Below are positions 35,397-46,352 of a DNA stretch of 64,000 nt, one piece after another (within the stretch, counting starts at the first letter, position 1; every line of letters begins with the position of its first letter). The notes beneath the pieces were generated by a model. The model searched no databases and was not told the DNA's origin. It saw only the letters and a list, made by a program, of their open reading frames with translations. Source of the stretch: Lumnitzera littorea (taxonomy: Eukaryota; Streptophyta; Magnoliopsida; Myrtales; Combretaceae); NCBI GenBank assembly GCA_024138015.1, contig JAMXBB010000010.1, positions 55,350,147-55,414,146 on the forward strand, written 5' to 3'. A program made the translations under genes and the position numbers.

Positions 35397-35469
35397 AAAG
35401 AGAAACTTTTATCAGTTCTTAAAGAACATAAGAGGGCAATTGCTTGGAACATATCAAACATCTAAGGAA

Positions 35470-36830
35470 TTAATCCCTCCTTCTGTACACATAAAATTTT
35501 AATGGAGGATGAATGTAAATCGATGGTGTAACCTCAAAGAAGACTGAAGCCCAACATGAGGAAGTCATTAAGAAAGAGGTAGTGAAGCTTATGGATGTTG
35601 GACTCATCTGCCCAATATCAGATAGTCCATAGGTGAGCCCGGTTTAAGTAGTTCCAAAAAAGGGTAACATGACAATAGTAGCTCCAAAGAAGGGTAGCAT
35701 GACAATAGTAGCAAATGAGAAGAATGAGTTGATAATAATATGTACTATGACTGATTGGAGAGTGTGCATTGATTACAAGAAACTCAATAATGCCATAAGG
35801 AAAGACCACTTTCCACTACCTTTTATTGATCAAATGCTGGAGAGATTACCAAGTCATAAATACTACTATTTCCTAGATGAGATGTTGGGTTATTTTCAAA
35901 TTCCGATAGCTTTGAAAGATCAAGAGAAGACGACCTTTACTTACCCCTATGGTACTTTTGCATACCGTAGAATGCCATTTGGACTGTATAATGCACTTGC
36001 CACTTTTTAACATTATATGATGGCTATTATTGGAGATCTGGTTGAAGATGTGATGGACGTTTTCATGGATGATTTTTTTATGTTTGGTAATACATTTGAT
36101 GGATGTCTTGAAAATTTAAAAAGGGTTCTACGATGGTGCGAAGAGACGAACTTAGTTCTCAACTACAAAAAGTGCCATTTTATGGTACAGCAAGGCATTA
36201 TGTTAGAACACAATATATCAAACAAAGGCATCAAGGTGGACAAGGTGAAGATGAAAAGGGTGTACCATTTGATTTTAACACCAATTGTCTAAAGGCTTTT
36301 AATGTTCTGAAGGAAAAATTGACCAATGCTCCTATCATGGTATTTCTTGATTGGACCATGCCATTTTAATTAATATGTAATGCAAGTGATTCAACAGTAG
36401 GAGTGGTATTGGGGCAGAGAAAAGACCAACACTTTCAATTGATACATTATGCTAGCAAGACGTTTACTCCAGCTCAAGCGAATTACACCACAATTGAGAA
36501 ATAATTGTTAGTGATTGTTTTTGCTTTTGACAAATTTCAGCCCTATCGGATTCTCTCAAAAGTGATTGTTTATACCGATCACTCAGCTTTAAGATACCTT
36601 TTCTCTAAATCTAATACAAAACTGTGGCTGATCCGTTGGGTACTGTTGCTACAGGAATTTGATTTAGAAATAAGGGGCAAGAAGGGAGCCAAAAATTTGA
36701 CCGTTGACCATTTGTCTAGGTTGGATAATCTAGATCTGAAAGAATTAGATGAAGATGACTTTGATGATAAATTTCTTGAAGAAAGTTTGTTTTCCCTCTA
36801 CACAGTAGCAACCCATAACATTCTATAGTT
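35470..36830 (+). pseudogene. Element C reverse transcriptase and RNase H
   Basis: RT runs through ORFs 35669-36010 and 36017-36292: W-R-V-C-I-D-Y-K-K-L-N, F-P-L-P-F-I-D-Q-M-L-E-R-L, Y-F-L-D-E-M-L-G-Y-F-Q-I, R-R-M-P-F-G-L, then V-F-M-D-D-F-F at the catalytic site (family V-F-V-D-D-F). One TAA splits the ORFs, and a deletion or frameshift follows near 36270. RNase H (about 36370-36760) has V-I-V-Y-T-D-H-S-A-L-R-Y-L and ends N-L-T-V-D-H-L-S-R-L (family A-A-D-H-L-S-R-L). Near the RT start a 30-bp unit is duplicated in frame. Confidence 0.9.
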
Positions 36831-36939
36831 TACTAATATAGCAAATTATTTGGTTAGGAAGGTTTTACTACAAGATTTGGATCACTACAAGAAAAAAAAA
36901 GTTTTTCTTGAAGTTAAAACATTACTTTTGGGAAGATCC

Positions 36940-38070
36940 TTTTCCTTTTCGGGTGTGTGCTGATCAGATTATCCAACACTATGTATCACATGAAGAAGGA
37001 TGGAAAATTTTGTTCTAGTGACATAATGGACCATTCGGTGGTCACTATAGTGCAAATAGGACAGCTTAGAAAGTGTTGGAGGCTAGTTTTTATTGGCCAA
37101 GTATATTTCAGGACGCTCAAGGTTATGTTACAGCTTGCAATAGGTGTCAAAGATTTGGGAATGTTTCTACAAAGGATGAAGTGCCACAAAATTATACATT
37201 AGAATGTGAAGTCTTTAATGTTTGGGGAATAGACTTCATGGGACTGTTCCTAAGCTTATATGGTAATAAGTACATTCTTATTGTAGTCGATTATGTATCA
37301 AAGTAGGTTGAAGCTCAAGCTTTACCGAAAAATGAAGCTAGGGTAGTAGCAAAATTTTTGAGAAAGTTATTTTCTAGATTTGGAGCACCCTGAGCATTGA
37401 TTAATGATAGAGGAACTCACTTTTACAATAATTAGATTGAACGAGTCCTTAATAGATATGGGGTAAATCATAGGATGGCCACTCCTTACAATCCACAAAT
37501 AAGTGGCCAAGTGGAGGAATCTAATAGGGACTTAAAAAGGCTTTTGGAAAAGACTCTAGCACATAATAGAAATGATTAGGCAGACAAGCTAGATGATGCT
37601 TTATAGGCATACCGAACTACCTACAAGACTCCATTAGATACTACTCCTTATCGATTAGTGTATGGTAAGGCCTGCCATTTACCAGTAGAGATTGAGCATA
37701 AGACTTATTGGGCATTGAAGACAATAAGTATGGATTATGAAGCAATCAATAAACTTCGGTGTTTCCAACTTAATGAGTTGGATGAGTGGTATTGGATAGC
37801 TTATTAAAACAATTGAATGTATAAGGAGCAAACTAAACATCTTCATGATTCCAAAATTAAGCACCCCAAGCAATTCAAGGATGGTGATCTAGTACTGCTG
37901 TACAATTTTAGACTTAAGTTATTTCTTGGAAAACTTAAGTCTAAGTGGTCAAGTCCATTTCTAGTGAAAAGGGTATTTGATATGGAACAATAGAGGTTAA
38001 ACACCTGAAAAAGAGGATATTCAAGGTTAATGGACAACGGTTGAAGATATACCATGGAGAGGTGAATTAG
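36940..38070 (+). pseudogene. Element C integrase
   Basis: The zinc module at 37000-37150 crosses a frame change: H-S-G-G-H-Y-S is readable in one frame, then V-L-E-A-S-F-Y-W-P-S-I-F and C-N-R-C-Q in ORF 37073-37306. The catalytic core has V-W-G-I-D-F-M-G (first Asp) near 37220, A-L-I-N-D-R-G-T-H-F (second Asp) near 37397, and S-G-Q-V-E-E-S-N-R (Glu) near 37504. The C-terminal module includes F-K-D-G-D-L-V-L-L-Y and W-S-S-P-F-L-V. Stops at TGG and CAA/CGA codons punctuate the core. Confidence 0.9.
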
Positions 38071-38429
38071 AAGGAAGGAAGGGAGGAGTTAAGACTTCTC
38101 CAATTCAAGGAGTGAAGTTGCATATTCTGGAAACGTCAAGCTTAGAGACATTAAACAAGTATGTTTCAATTATTAGACTTTCGATTTCGTTTTGTTTGTT
38201 TTGAGTACTTTAAGAATTGTTGAGTTTTTAATTTTAATAAATTGTTGTTATTGTTAGTGGTTTGGATTGTTTTAAGTGTCTTGTTTATAGTTCATGCAAA
38301 AAGAAAGAGATCATAGAGTGAAGGTCATGACAATTCAATGAGAAGAGAAGAATTCATAGAGTATGGGGACGTTGATGGAAAATGGAAGCCTAATATGCAT
38401 TCGACCATGATAAAGGTAAGTAATTGAAT

Positions 38430-38830
38430 TTTTTCAAGTAAAACATACATCACGGGATCAATCACGGCTGTGAAAAATTAATAAGGCTAATCCACTTATC
38501 CTTCATGGCCGTGATCAATCCCTTGTAAGAGTTCACACCTCAATCACAACTGTGATCAATATCTTGGAAGTTCTTCATGACATTACAGCCGTGATCTAAT
38601 GAAATAATTGTGAAATCTAAGGCTAAAATATCATTCATGGGTATCACGGGTATCATCACGCCCATGACTATAAAAGGGGGAAAGCCGTGATGGTTTAAAA
38701 ATTTTAGGCACCAAGTTTATTATGAGACTCATCATGCCTATGATCAATCTTAAAAAGGGGATTACGGCCGTGATCATGTTTCTATCACCCTACTATATAA
38801 GAAATTTCCCTCTATCTCTCTCCTCATTTC
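38430..38830 (+). promoter_or_regulatory. Element C palindrome cluster and TATA box before the env-like ORF
   Basis: At least eight imperfect palindromes of the ATCACGGCCGTGAT type lie between 38451 and 38780 (for example ATTACGGCCGTGATCA at 38761). The same motif family crowds U3 in both LTRs. A TATA-like box (ACTATATAAGAA) follows at about 38793-38804, then a pyrimidine-rich leader (38805-38945). The layout copies an LTR promoter, so an internal promoter is inferred, not shown. A possible donor (CTAAG|GTATAA near 38946) and the acceptor at 39467-39468 would remove an intron before the ATG. Confidence 0.5.
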
Positions 38831-39468
38831 TCACGTTTTAAATTTCCACCCTGTAATAAAACACTCTCCATGCTTATCCCTCACAAAAAACCTGCACCAT
38901 TTTAACACTAACTCGATCATTCTCATCACAATAACACACTTCTAAGGTATAATTTCCCTCTTTTTCATTCATTTTTCTTTACATATATAGTGATCCATTT
39001 CATGTAACTTTAGGGTTTATTTGTCTATGTTTTCTATTATTTGTGAAAGTGTTGCTATAGTAGTTTTAGGTTGATTTTATCATCCTTAGACTTTGAATTT
39101 GCATAAATCTGTAGTATACGTTGCTTATTGCAAATTGAGTCTAAGTTGATGAATTCGTCTTGTTATCGTACATACATGTTTTGTAGAACTATATTGCTAG
39201 TTGTTGTTTTGTACAATTGAAGTGCTACATTTATGTGTAATAATGTAACATTAAGTGTGTTTAGTCAAGGGAAGACATTCACCCTTAGTTGATGTATGGC
39301 TCCAAGTTGAGTCATGTTGAATTTGTTTGTAGTGAGTACATGGAAGTTGGATAAGGTTGATCATGATTAGTCAATAGGTGCGTTATGTTCATAAGTAGCA
39401 AGAAGTCGAATTAGGTTTACTTAAATTGAAGTGTACTTGAAGTTTGAACTAACAATTGATATTTGCAG

Positions 39469-40873
39469 ATGGCACCGAAATGTTCAACTACTTCTCAGCA
39501 TAAACAACCAAGAGCTAATAGTCCTCCTTCTCCTCCTCCCCGACATTCTGACACAATAAGTTCTAGTCGGTCAATTGCTCCACCAGCCAGTATGATTGAT
39601 GAGTAAGCAAACAAATTCAAGGAGTTCACCATGAAGAAGATTATTAAGAGACATTGTGTGGTAGATTGGGACATGCTGGGGGAGTATGGCTTAAAGATAG
39701 CCATGCAATAGTTATTAGGGAATGGACCATAGCTAAAGTTATTTTCAGTTCAAGAAAAGACATATCGACAAACAACCCTAGCTTTTATCTTATCCTTTAA
39801 GATTAAGTATGAATATATTGGCTCCAAAATAGAAAATGAGGTGGAGTTCTTTACATTTGGAAGGACTCATACCTTTGACATGCTAACGTTCGTACGAGTA
39901 ATGGAGTTATATACCCGAGCTGAGCTTCAAGATGAGTAGTTTGTTGATTTACCTATAAGCTTATCCCGTGGAACTTCAATAACTGAATTTTGGAGAGAAA
40001 TCTCCAATGAAAGTAGCTTTAAGGTAAGTAAACAAAAGCTTTTACTTTAAAGAAGACCGGTACTTGAGTCTTCCATTATATTCTAGTTAGGACGATCTAT
40101 GGGAAGCATAAGAGCTCTAAAGTAATAGGAGAGCATAATTTATTACCTTTATATAGTGTGTTAAAGGGGTTTCCAGTGAATGTGGGCATCTTAACCGCAT
40201 ATGGTCTTTGCCAACAGACTTTCGATAAGAGCAAAGGCATATCATAGGGGGGGGGGGGGGGTAGGGGGAGGGGGGTGTTAATCACTAGGATTTTAAGGAA
40301 TCTGAGGTTGTGGCCTACAAGTGATAGGCTGAGCAACTCTTGTGCTAATCTTAAACCGTGTCTAAGAACCCCTTTTAATCAATGGGGTATTGCAAGAGTC
40401 TCAGATCTTGATTTGGATATTAAGGACCTTAGAGCTCTTGAGTTTGCACCTTTAACTTCTAGCTTCTCAGTCAACAATCTAAAGAGATTAGAAACAGAGG
40501 TGGTTAAGATTAAGGAAACTCAGAAGGGGATCATTGAGCTCTTGAAAAATATAGCCACTAAAGTGGGAGCGGCTATTCCTTCGTGTTTCTCTTGTCTCCA
40601 AACTCAGGAGGAAGCTGGTCCCAGTCAACCTTCGATTCCCTCACCAATACCAACTCCCCAAGAAGAAGAAGAAAGAGGAGGTAAAGAGTTTAAAGAGGAA
40701 GACTTTAGTGATAATGAGGATGACTTTGACGAAGTTAATAGTGATGATGAAGAAGGCACTGAAGAAGCTTAGTAAACACCAGTTGGACAAGATGTTGAGG
40801 ATAAAAGTGAGGAGGAGTCCTCTAAGGAGGATGAAGATGGATTGGATGAGGAGATAGTAATTGATGGTGACTG
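39469..40873 (+). pseudogene. Element C env-like (Athila ORF) gene, broken
   Basis: The ATG at 39469 lies directly after a good 3' splice site (TATTTGCAG). The first ~45 residues are basic and Pro/Ser-rich, as in Athila 'env-like' products. The middle has W-D-M-L-G-E-Y-G, T-L-A-F-I-L-S-F and E-V-E-F-F-T-F-G, then V-R-T-I-Y-G-K-H with L-L-P-L-Y-S-V-L. A stop then runs into a G-tract (40247-40275) and the frame reopens at about 40275-40772 with I-T-R-I-L and a very acidic C-terminus ending near 40873. I see no convincing transmembrane segment, so an envelope role is not supported by the sequence. It fits the ATHILA ORF-1 family by pattern. Confidence 0.7.
40247..40275 (+). repeat. poly-G tract, G-quadruplex pattern
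   Basis: A run of 15 G, then 5 G and 6 G, separated by TA and A. It lies inside the env-like gene just after an in-frame TAG, so it either expanded there or replaced coding sequence. Exact length is prone to assembly error. Confidence 0.85.
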
Positions 40874-41639
40874 ACTTGTTTCTTTCTTGTTATTTTCTTT
40901 TGTTTTCTTTTAATGTGTTTTGTTGGTTTAAGATCACTAGTTCATTGAGAGCTTACTTTTACTAATGTATATTGTTATGGAGACTCTCGTATCAAGAGCT
41001 TATCATCTTTTGTTTCTTTTCGTGGTTTTGTCTTAATGGTCAGGTGTCTGTTATTGTTCAAGTGGTCCTGATGTTAGAAGCTATAATCTTTGATCAATAA
41101 CGAATCAAATGAATTACTTGAACTTCGTGTTTTAAGGAAGGCTAGTTTTTGTTGTTTCTTATTTTTTCTCTTTTACGTTGTTCAAATTTTATGCTAATTC
41201 TCTATTTACTTCCCTCCAATATTGAGAACAATGTCTCTCATTAAGTGTAGGAAAGGGTAAATTATGTTTATAAAAAGTCTTCCACTTAGTTTATTTGTTT
41301 TAAAGTATGACTTGATTTAATGGATTGTGGATTTAACAAAATAGCAAACAATCTGGTGAGTTAATTTTGTGCCTTACTCAATTCTTATGAACTTAGTTTA
41401 CATGATCAAGATTATAGGATGGAATCTTAGTGAATCACACTTACTTGCTAATTAATGAATGAGTTTAGGGGTTAGAAGTGCATCGTAGTATTTAGCTTAA
41501 AGCTAATTAGTTATACTTCTAAATTTTCTAAGTAATATATCTACTTTTTAATTACTTTTGGGAGATCATTTAATCATGAATGAAAAGGGAAAATGAAGTA
41601 GTTCACTTGTTAATACTTCTTGAGAATCTCTTCAAATTA

Positions 41640-41905
41640 GAATAAATTTAAGTGTATAAGGATTGAATTAGTAAAGGAGGGCTTCGATCCCTCAAAAGAG
41701 TAAAGTATGACCCTACTACTAATTCTTGTCATTATAACTTTGTAATAAGAATTTATAAGGATCAAGTTAATAAGGATAAGCTTTGATCCCTCAAAAGAGC
41801 GAAGTCTGACTCCGCTACTGAACTTTAACCTTATAGCCAAGTTAGTAAGGGGCTTCAGTTCCTCAAAAGAGCGAAGTCTGACTCCACTGTTGATCTTTGG
41901 TACTC
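41640..41905 (+). repeat. three imperfect tandem units in element C 3' region
   Basis: The core 'ctt.gatccctcaaaagag.gaagtctgactcc' occurs at about 41682, 41780 and 41851, each after a 'gttagtaaggg'-like lead. The spacing is unequal (98 and 71 nt). The flanking non-coding stretch (40874-42311) lies between the env-like ORF and the 3' LTR and has no other recognisable content. Confidence 0.85.
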
Positions 41906-42311
41906 TTATGAAAAAGAAAAAAAAAAAAGCGAATGCAAGGTGTAAGTCATTTTGGAGAGATTCAATGAAAAGAAGTGGAAATATAGGGGAAAGATGAATG
42001 TAATATACATTTCTTTTAGATTAGTGTTCTTAAGTAATTTAAGGTTTCTTATATACTTAAAAAAGTCGATGAAGTATAACCAATTATCATTGATCTATTT
42101 GACTTTGTATTGACTTTGGACCTTTGAAAACTTTTGTTAAATAGTAAGGGTTAAGTGTGTTTTACTTTGATTGGTCTTAGAATATTGTTTTTGTATTCTA
42201 ACACAATAGGGTATGCACAAAGTTAAGCCACTATGGATGTTTTGTCAAATGTGCAATTAATTGTTTTGAGTATTTGTTTAAGGACAAGCAAATCTTAAGT
42301 GTGAGGAAGTT

Positions 42312-43947
42312 TGATAAGTGTAAATTACTATACACTTTCAAAGCATGTTTAGGCATAGAATTAATCATAAATGTGATTTAATTCTTTAGATTGGGTACTT
42401 AATTGAATAAAATAATGATTCCAAGTAAATCATGAGCAAAGAGATGAAGTATACATAAGAATAACAACTTTCAAGTTAGTCACGACCGTGAAAGGAGAAG
42501 AAATAAATGAAGTATCATCAATCACGAATGTGATAGTAGAATCCATCTTTGGTCATGCCCTCAATCATAGTCGTGATAAAGGAAGTTTGGTCAATCTCCC
42601 TATCAATCACGGCTGTGATTAAATAGCAAAAGGATGATCACCACCATTGTCACGGGTGCGATGAGATCTAATAATGCAACGAGAAATTCAGTCTTAATAA
42701 TGGCTGTTATTGGTAAAAAATAATTCTTTTCAAAATTATCATACACCGAGTCACGGGCTTGATAGAAAGGGGTACAACTATTCTTTTCAACCTTTTCATG
42801 CGAACCAGTACATGGCAAACATCAAGTGGTGCCACGAAGGGGTAGATTTGAGTTTTTTTTTTACGGGGAAAATATAAAAAGATATGGCGACTTTTGGAGA
42901 GGACATCAATTTTCTTAGAGCAAATTTTCATACATAAAAAACAACACATCACCTATCTACAACACATCCATTTTTTTACCCATCCTTATACCCAGTCTTA
43001 CATTTTTCTATTTGTCTTCTATATCAACTCCAAGTGTGTATTGTACTTTCCCGGAATCACAAGAGAGAGAGATGGGAATTCGTTGTTTATGTATTCATTA
43101 AACTTTTTCAATGGAATAAAAAAGAGGGTTTTACTTTTAACTTATTCCATGCTTTATTTCTGCATAATTATGTTTTCTATCAGTTTGTGTTGTTGTTTTA
43201 TCATATGTAAGTAGTCTGTTAAGGCTTACTACATCTTTGGTTTGATCAAGTGCTTGAAAATGTAATTTTCTAACGTTTGTTAATTCTAATGAATGACATT
43301 TAATGAATTTAAGTACGGTGTCGTTCATGACATTGACTTAGGATAGATTTCAATAGAATATGTTGAGAGACAATTCTATTGAATAGATCTAGTTCATTAG
43401 AACAACTTACTCCTAATAATAGAGATATTATTAGGAAAGTTGCTACATTTGTAGGGGAATTGATACATTAATATGGCATCAATGCAATCTTAGTTAGCTA
43501 TTAATTAGGAAAAGATTCCAATAAACACAATAAGATTAGAAGTAAATAGTTTTGAGAAGAATACCTACACACTGTAATTTCCCGCAGTTAACAAGTATTA
43601 GGATAAAGAGTATTTTAGTAAGATTATACTAAGTGATGAAGCAAGTCTGCATGTTAAGTATATTTTCGTAATTGTTCTTGTAATTGTTGTATCAATCACT
43701 CTAGATTGTAGATTAGTGTAGTTTAGTCAACAATTATAGTCTTAATAATCGATCACTTGATGAAATTGACTACTAGATAATAGGAAAAATTATTAAGTAT
43801 TAGTGTTTGAGTCATTTTCCCAATGGAGACGACCCTATACTCATTCGTGTTATAAAATGATAGGTACACTTGCCTATTAAATCGAGTTAAGGATATGATA
43901 TAGGTTTATAAATTGTAAAACTTAGAAACTTTGTTTAGAGGTGATCA
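42312..43947 (+). repeat. Element C 3' LTR
   Basis: Starts TGATAAGTG directly after the tract 'aagtgtgaggaagtt', the Athila polypurine region, and ends GATCA before the GTCTT duplication. It is the partner of 30940-32598. The palindrome cluster is at about 42480-42760, a TATA-like box near 42868-42878, and the 24-nt hairpin at 43412-43435. Confidence 0.93.
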
Positions 43948-43952
43948 GTCTT

Positions 43953-45660
43953 CATTGAGGCAGTAGTCACTAATAGGTGTGTGCCTTAGTTGGTTCTATG
44001 GCTACTTCCTTCTCTTCATGTACCTCAGCTTGTGGCACATCTCCTTCCTCTTGTCTCGGATTATGACTAACAGTATTTGTACCACTATGTTAGGTGTTAT
44101 GTGTCGAGAGTGGGTTGTTGCATGCATCATTATTCTTTTTGACAAGTTCCCTATTATAAACCTTGTCATTAAATATCTTCTTTAATGTCCAGCACTATTT
44201 AGTTAGATGATCCACAATCCTATGATATCTACAAAATGTAGGGTCATTCTTCTCGTTTGTAGTGGACAAACGCTTTACCCTTAGGAGCTTTATGTTCCCG
44301 TCCCATAACCGCTACTTAAGTACAGCATATACCTTACCCATTGGGCACGGGAATGATATAGTTGATGTAAAGCCTTGTGAACTATTATTCCTTAGCTTTT
44401 TATTATCTCTAAGACTTTCTCCTTGCACTAAGCTAATAGATGTTGCTCGTTTCTTGAATCTTCTACCTTTAATCTATTGTCACATAATGAAATTGTTAGT
44501 TCTTTTCACAGTTTCGACGAGTGCAAAGAAAGAACATAAATTAAGGTTTTTAAGTAGATGGTGTACTTAGTAAACATCCCTTGAATGCAAATCTTTAATA
44601 ATTCCTTTTCATCACACACATCTTGAATGTTTAAGGTACGCTCTCTGAAACGCTTTATGTAATTCATCGAATCTTCCTTTAATTTTTGTCGCGTTCTTCC
44701 CATATCTATAATCATGATCCATTCCCAAATGAAGAAGAATTCCTTTCAGAAGAGCTTGCACATAGTTCTTTATGAATTAATCGATCCCAAGGGGAGGTTG
44801 ACATACTAGGTGTATGCCTTCTATGTTAGTAATTTAGAGAATTCTCTAAGCTTTAGGTTATCATCTAGCCTATAAGGCTTTAGGGTTTCAATAAATTTTA
44901 AGAGGTGTTCCTTCGCACTTCCTTTTTTGCCATTGAATAGCATGAATTTAGGACTTATATAGTCCTTAAGATATGGCTTTACTATGATGCATTGGTGATA
45001 TGAGAGTTTCAACTTTGGTACTCTCATAGACGACCTAGCTTATATTTCTCTCATATAAACACCAAAGTCTTCCTTTGTTATAAAGGAATCCTCTAGAATA
45101 GAAGCTATAGGTACAGGTAGCGGAGTAAGGGAAAGATTAGGATGAGAAGTAGATCATCTTACAATTGGGATGGTAGGATTAGATGGAGGAGTAAGCACCT
45201 ATAAAGATGAAAAGCCATCTAAATGAACTCTTACATTCTCTAGTGCAAGAGTTGGTTGTCATGCAGGTTCTGGCAAGGAGGTTTCATTAGCTCCTTCTTA
45301 ATCGAGATCCTCGACAATGACTGGAGGATTAATTGGTTGAGCCGAAGTAATAATGTCTGGCTGTACAACAACCATAAGATTTGGCAAAGCCATACCTTAC
45401 TGTACAACAACGATGTCAACCATCCCGGTAAGGACAAGTTAGAACATAGCGGTGAACTGATTTAAAGCCTTAGTGACTTCTTGCATTGTCTATATGAGAT
45501 CTAAAAGAGCCTCAAGCACCAAGTGGTCCTAACTAGTATTCTTAAGTGGTGGGAGTGGATTCTGTTCAGTAAGCTTAACATTAGTGTCGAGCTTTGGGAC
45601 TTGGCATCAAATGTACCAGTTGTTCTCTTCCTAGGAGATGCTATGTCTTTGCAATCACTT
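43953..45660 (-). pseudogene. Element D gag, decayed
   Basis: Two minus-strand ORFs carry the Tat-type gag core. One (44821-45027) has K-P-Y-L-K-D-Y-I-S-P-K-F-M-L-F-N-G, A-K-E-H-L-L-K-F-I-E-T-L and L-R-E-F-S-K. The other (44506-44715) has Y-I-K-R-F-R-E-R-T-L-N, D-E-K-E-L-L-K-I-C-I-Q-G-M. Together they form the retrotransposon gag domain. The N-terminal Pro/Glu-rich section lies up to about 45640. Stops and a missing middle piece make it non-functional. Confidence 0.85.
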
Positions 45661-45661
45661 T

Positions 45662-45679
45662 TCCTTAGTGGAGTCACTA
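45662..45679 (-). other. Element D primer binding site
   Basis: The minus strand reads TAGTGACTCCACTAAGGA, directly after the LTR end. It resembles the 'TGGCGACTCCGCTGGGGA'-type PBS found in plant Tat elements, with all differences G to A. The tRNA it pairs with is not certain from memory. Confidence 0.6.
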
Positions 45680-45682
45680 AAA

Positions 45683-46352
45683 TGTAGATATAGGGGTCCG
45701 ATTAAAGTAGTTACGTACGTGCTACGTAAGTAATGTGCTCCATGTAACTTTAAAGAAGTGAAGCAAGACTATCATCTAAAGGGATGATTAAGTGAAAATA
45801 AGGTAGGGAAGAGGAACATCCAATCTTACTATCTCAAATACACAGGTGACAGACAAGACAACCTTAGGGGACTTCAGGAGTTCACTTTACAGCTTGAGTA
45901 AATGAGATCAATTATTTACCTAAACACTATTTGATCTTAGAGAGTAGAGATTTCATAGAGAAGTACAATTTCTCTGATCTCCCTAAAAGTTCTAAATGAT
46001 AAGGAAATACTAGGTATTTATAGGTACTTAAACATGATGAAATCCGTCGAATCATCTAGATGATCAATGGGTGAGATAGAGCTTGCTCAATTCATGGTTA
46101 TCTAAAATGAGCTATCTAATAAGCTCAAGGCTAGCAACCTTCCTTATAAGTACATGAGCTTTCCTAAGAAAAGTTAGAGACGGACGGGCTGATCCAATGA
46201 TTCTAATTCCATGCTTACCAAGCTAAATCTCCCAAAATCATCTTAAATATAGACAGGATTCCTTAAGCCCTATCATTTAGTCTAAAGAGTCAAGCTTAAA
46301 TAAATAATGAGCTTAACCCAATAATTAATATAATAATTTTCAACCCTCTACA
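45683..46352 (-). repeat. Element D 5' LTR
   Basis: Its ends form the short inverted repeat TGTAGA...TCTACA on the plus strand (TGTAGATATAGGGG at the left, ...CCCTCTACA at the right). The length is 670 nt. The left end borders the PBS by 3 nt, and the right end borders LINE sequence. No second copy was found, so it was defined from its ends and context only. Confidence 0.7.

Larger units (their letters stand above)
30940..43947 (+). mobile_element. Element C: Athila-lineage (env-like) Ty3/gypsy retrotransposon, 13.0 kb
   Basis: LTRs of 1659 and 1636 nt, a tRNA-Asp-type PBS, gag-protease, RT, RNase H, integrase, a long spacer, an env-like ORF, a 3' repeat-rich tail, and a 3' LTR. The target duplication GTCTT is exact (30935-30939 and 43948-43952). 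This is the least decayed element in the window: gag-protease is open over hundreds of codons and the LTR U5 halves are nearly identical by eye. It still has stops in every domain, so it would need helper proteins. It sits inside element D between protease and gag. Confidence 0.93.
26440..46352 (-). mobile_element. Element D: Tat-lineage Ty3/gypsy element, minus strand, split by element C
   Basis: From right to left: 5' LTR, PBS, gag, [element C], protease, RT, RNase H, a second RNase H and integrase. The second RNase H between the normal one and integrase is a hallmark of Tat/Ogre elements. A 3' LTR matching the 5' LTR was not found on the left. Without element C the surviving part is about 6.9 kb, plus possibly the antisense PMD ORF. 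The right end abuts LINE sequence (next five bases TCATC). Confidence 0.85.

Noticed and set aside
41640..41905. possible CRISPR-like array
   Set aside because: Units are imperfect, unevenly spaced and lie inside a plant retrotransposon; they are simple tandem duplications.
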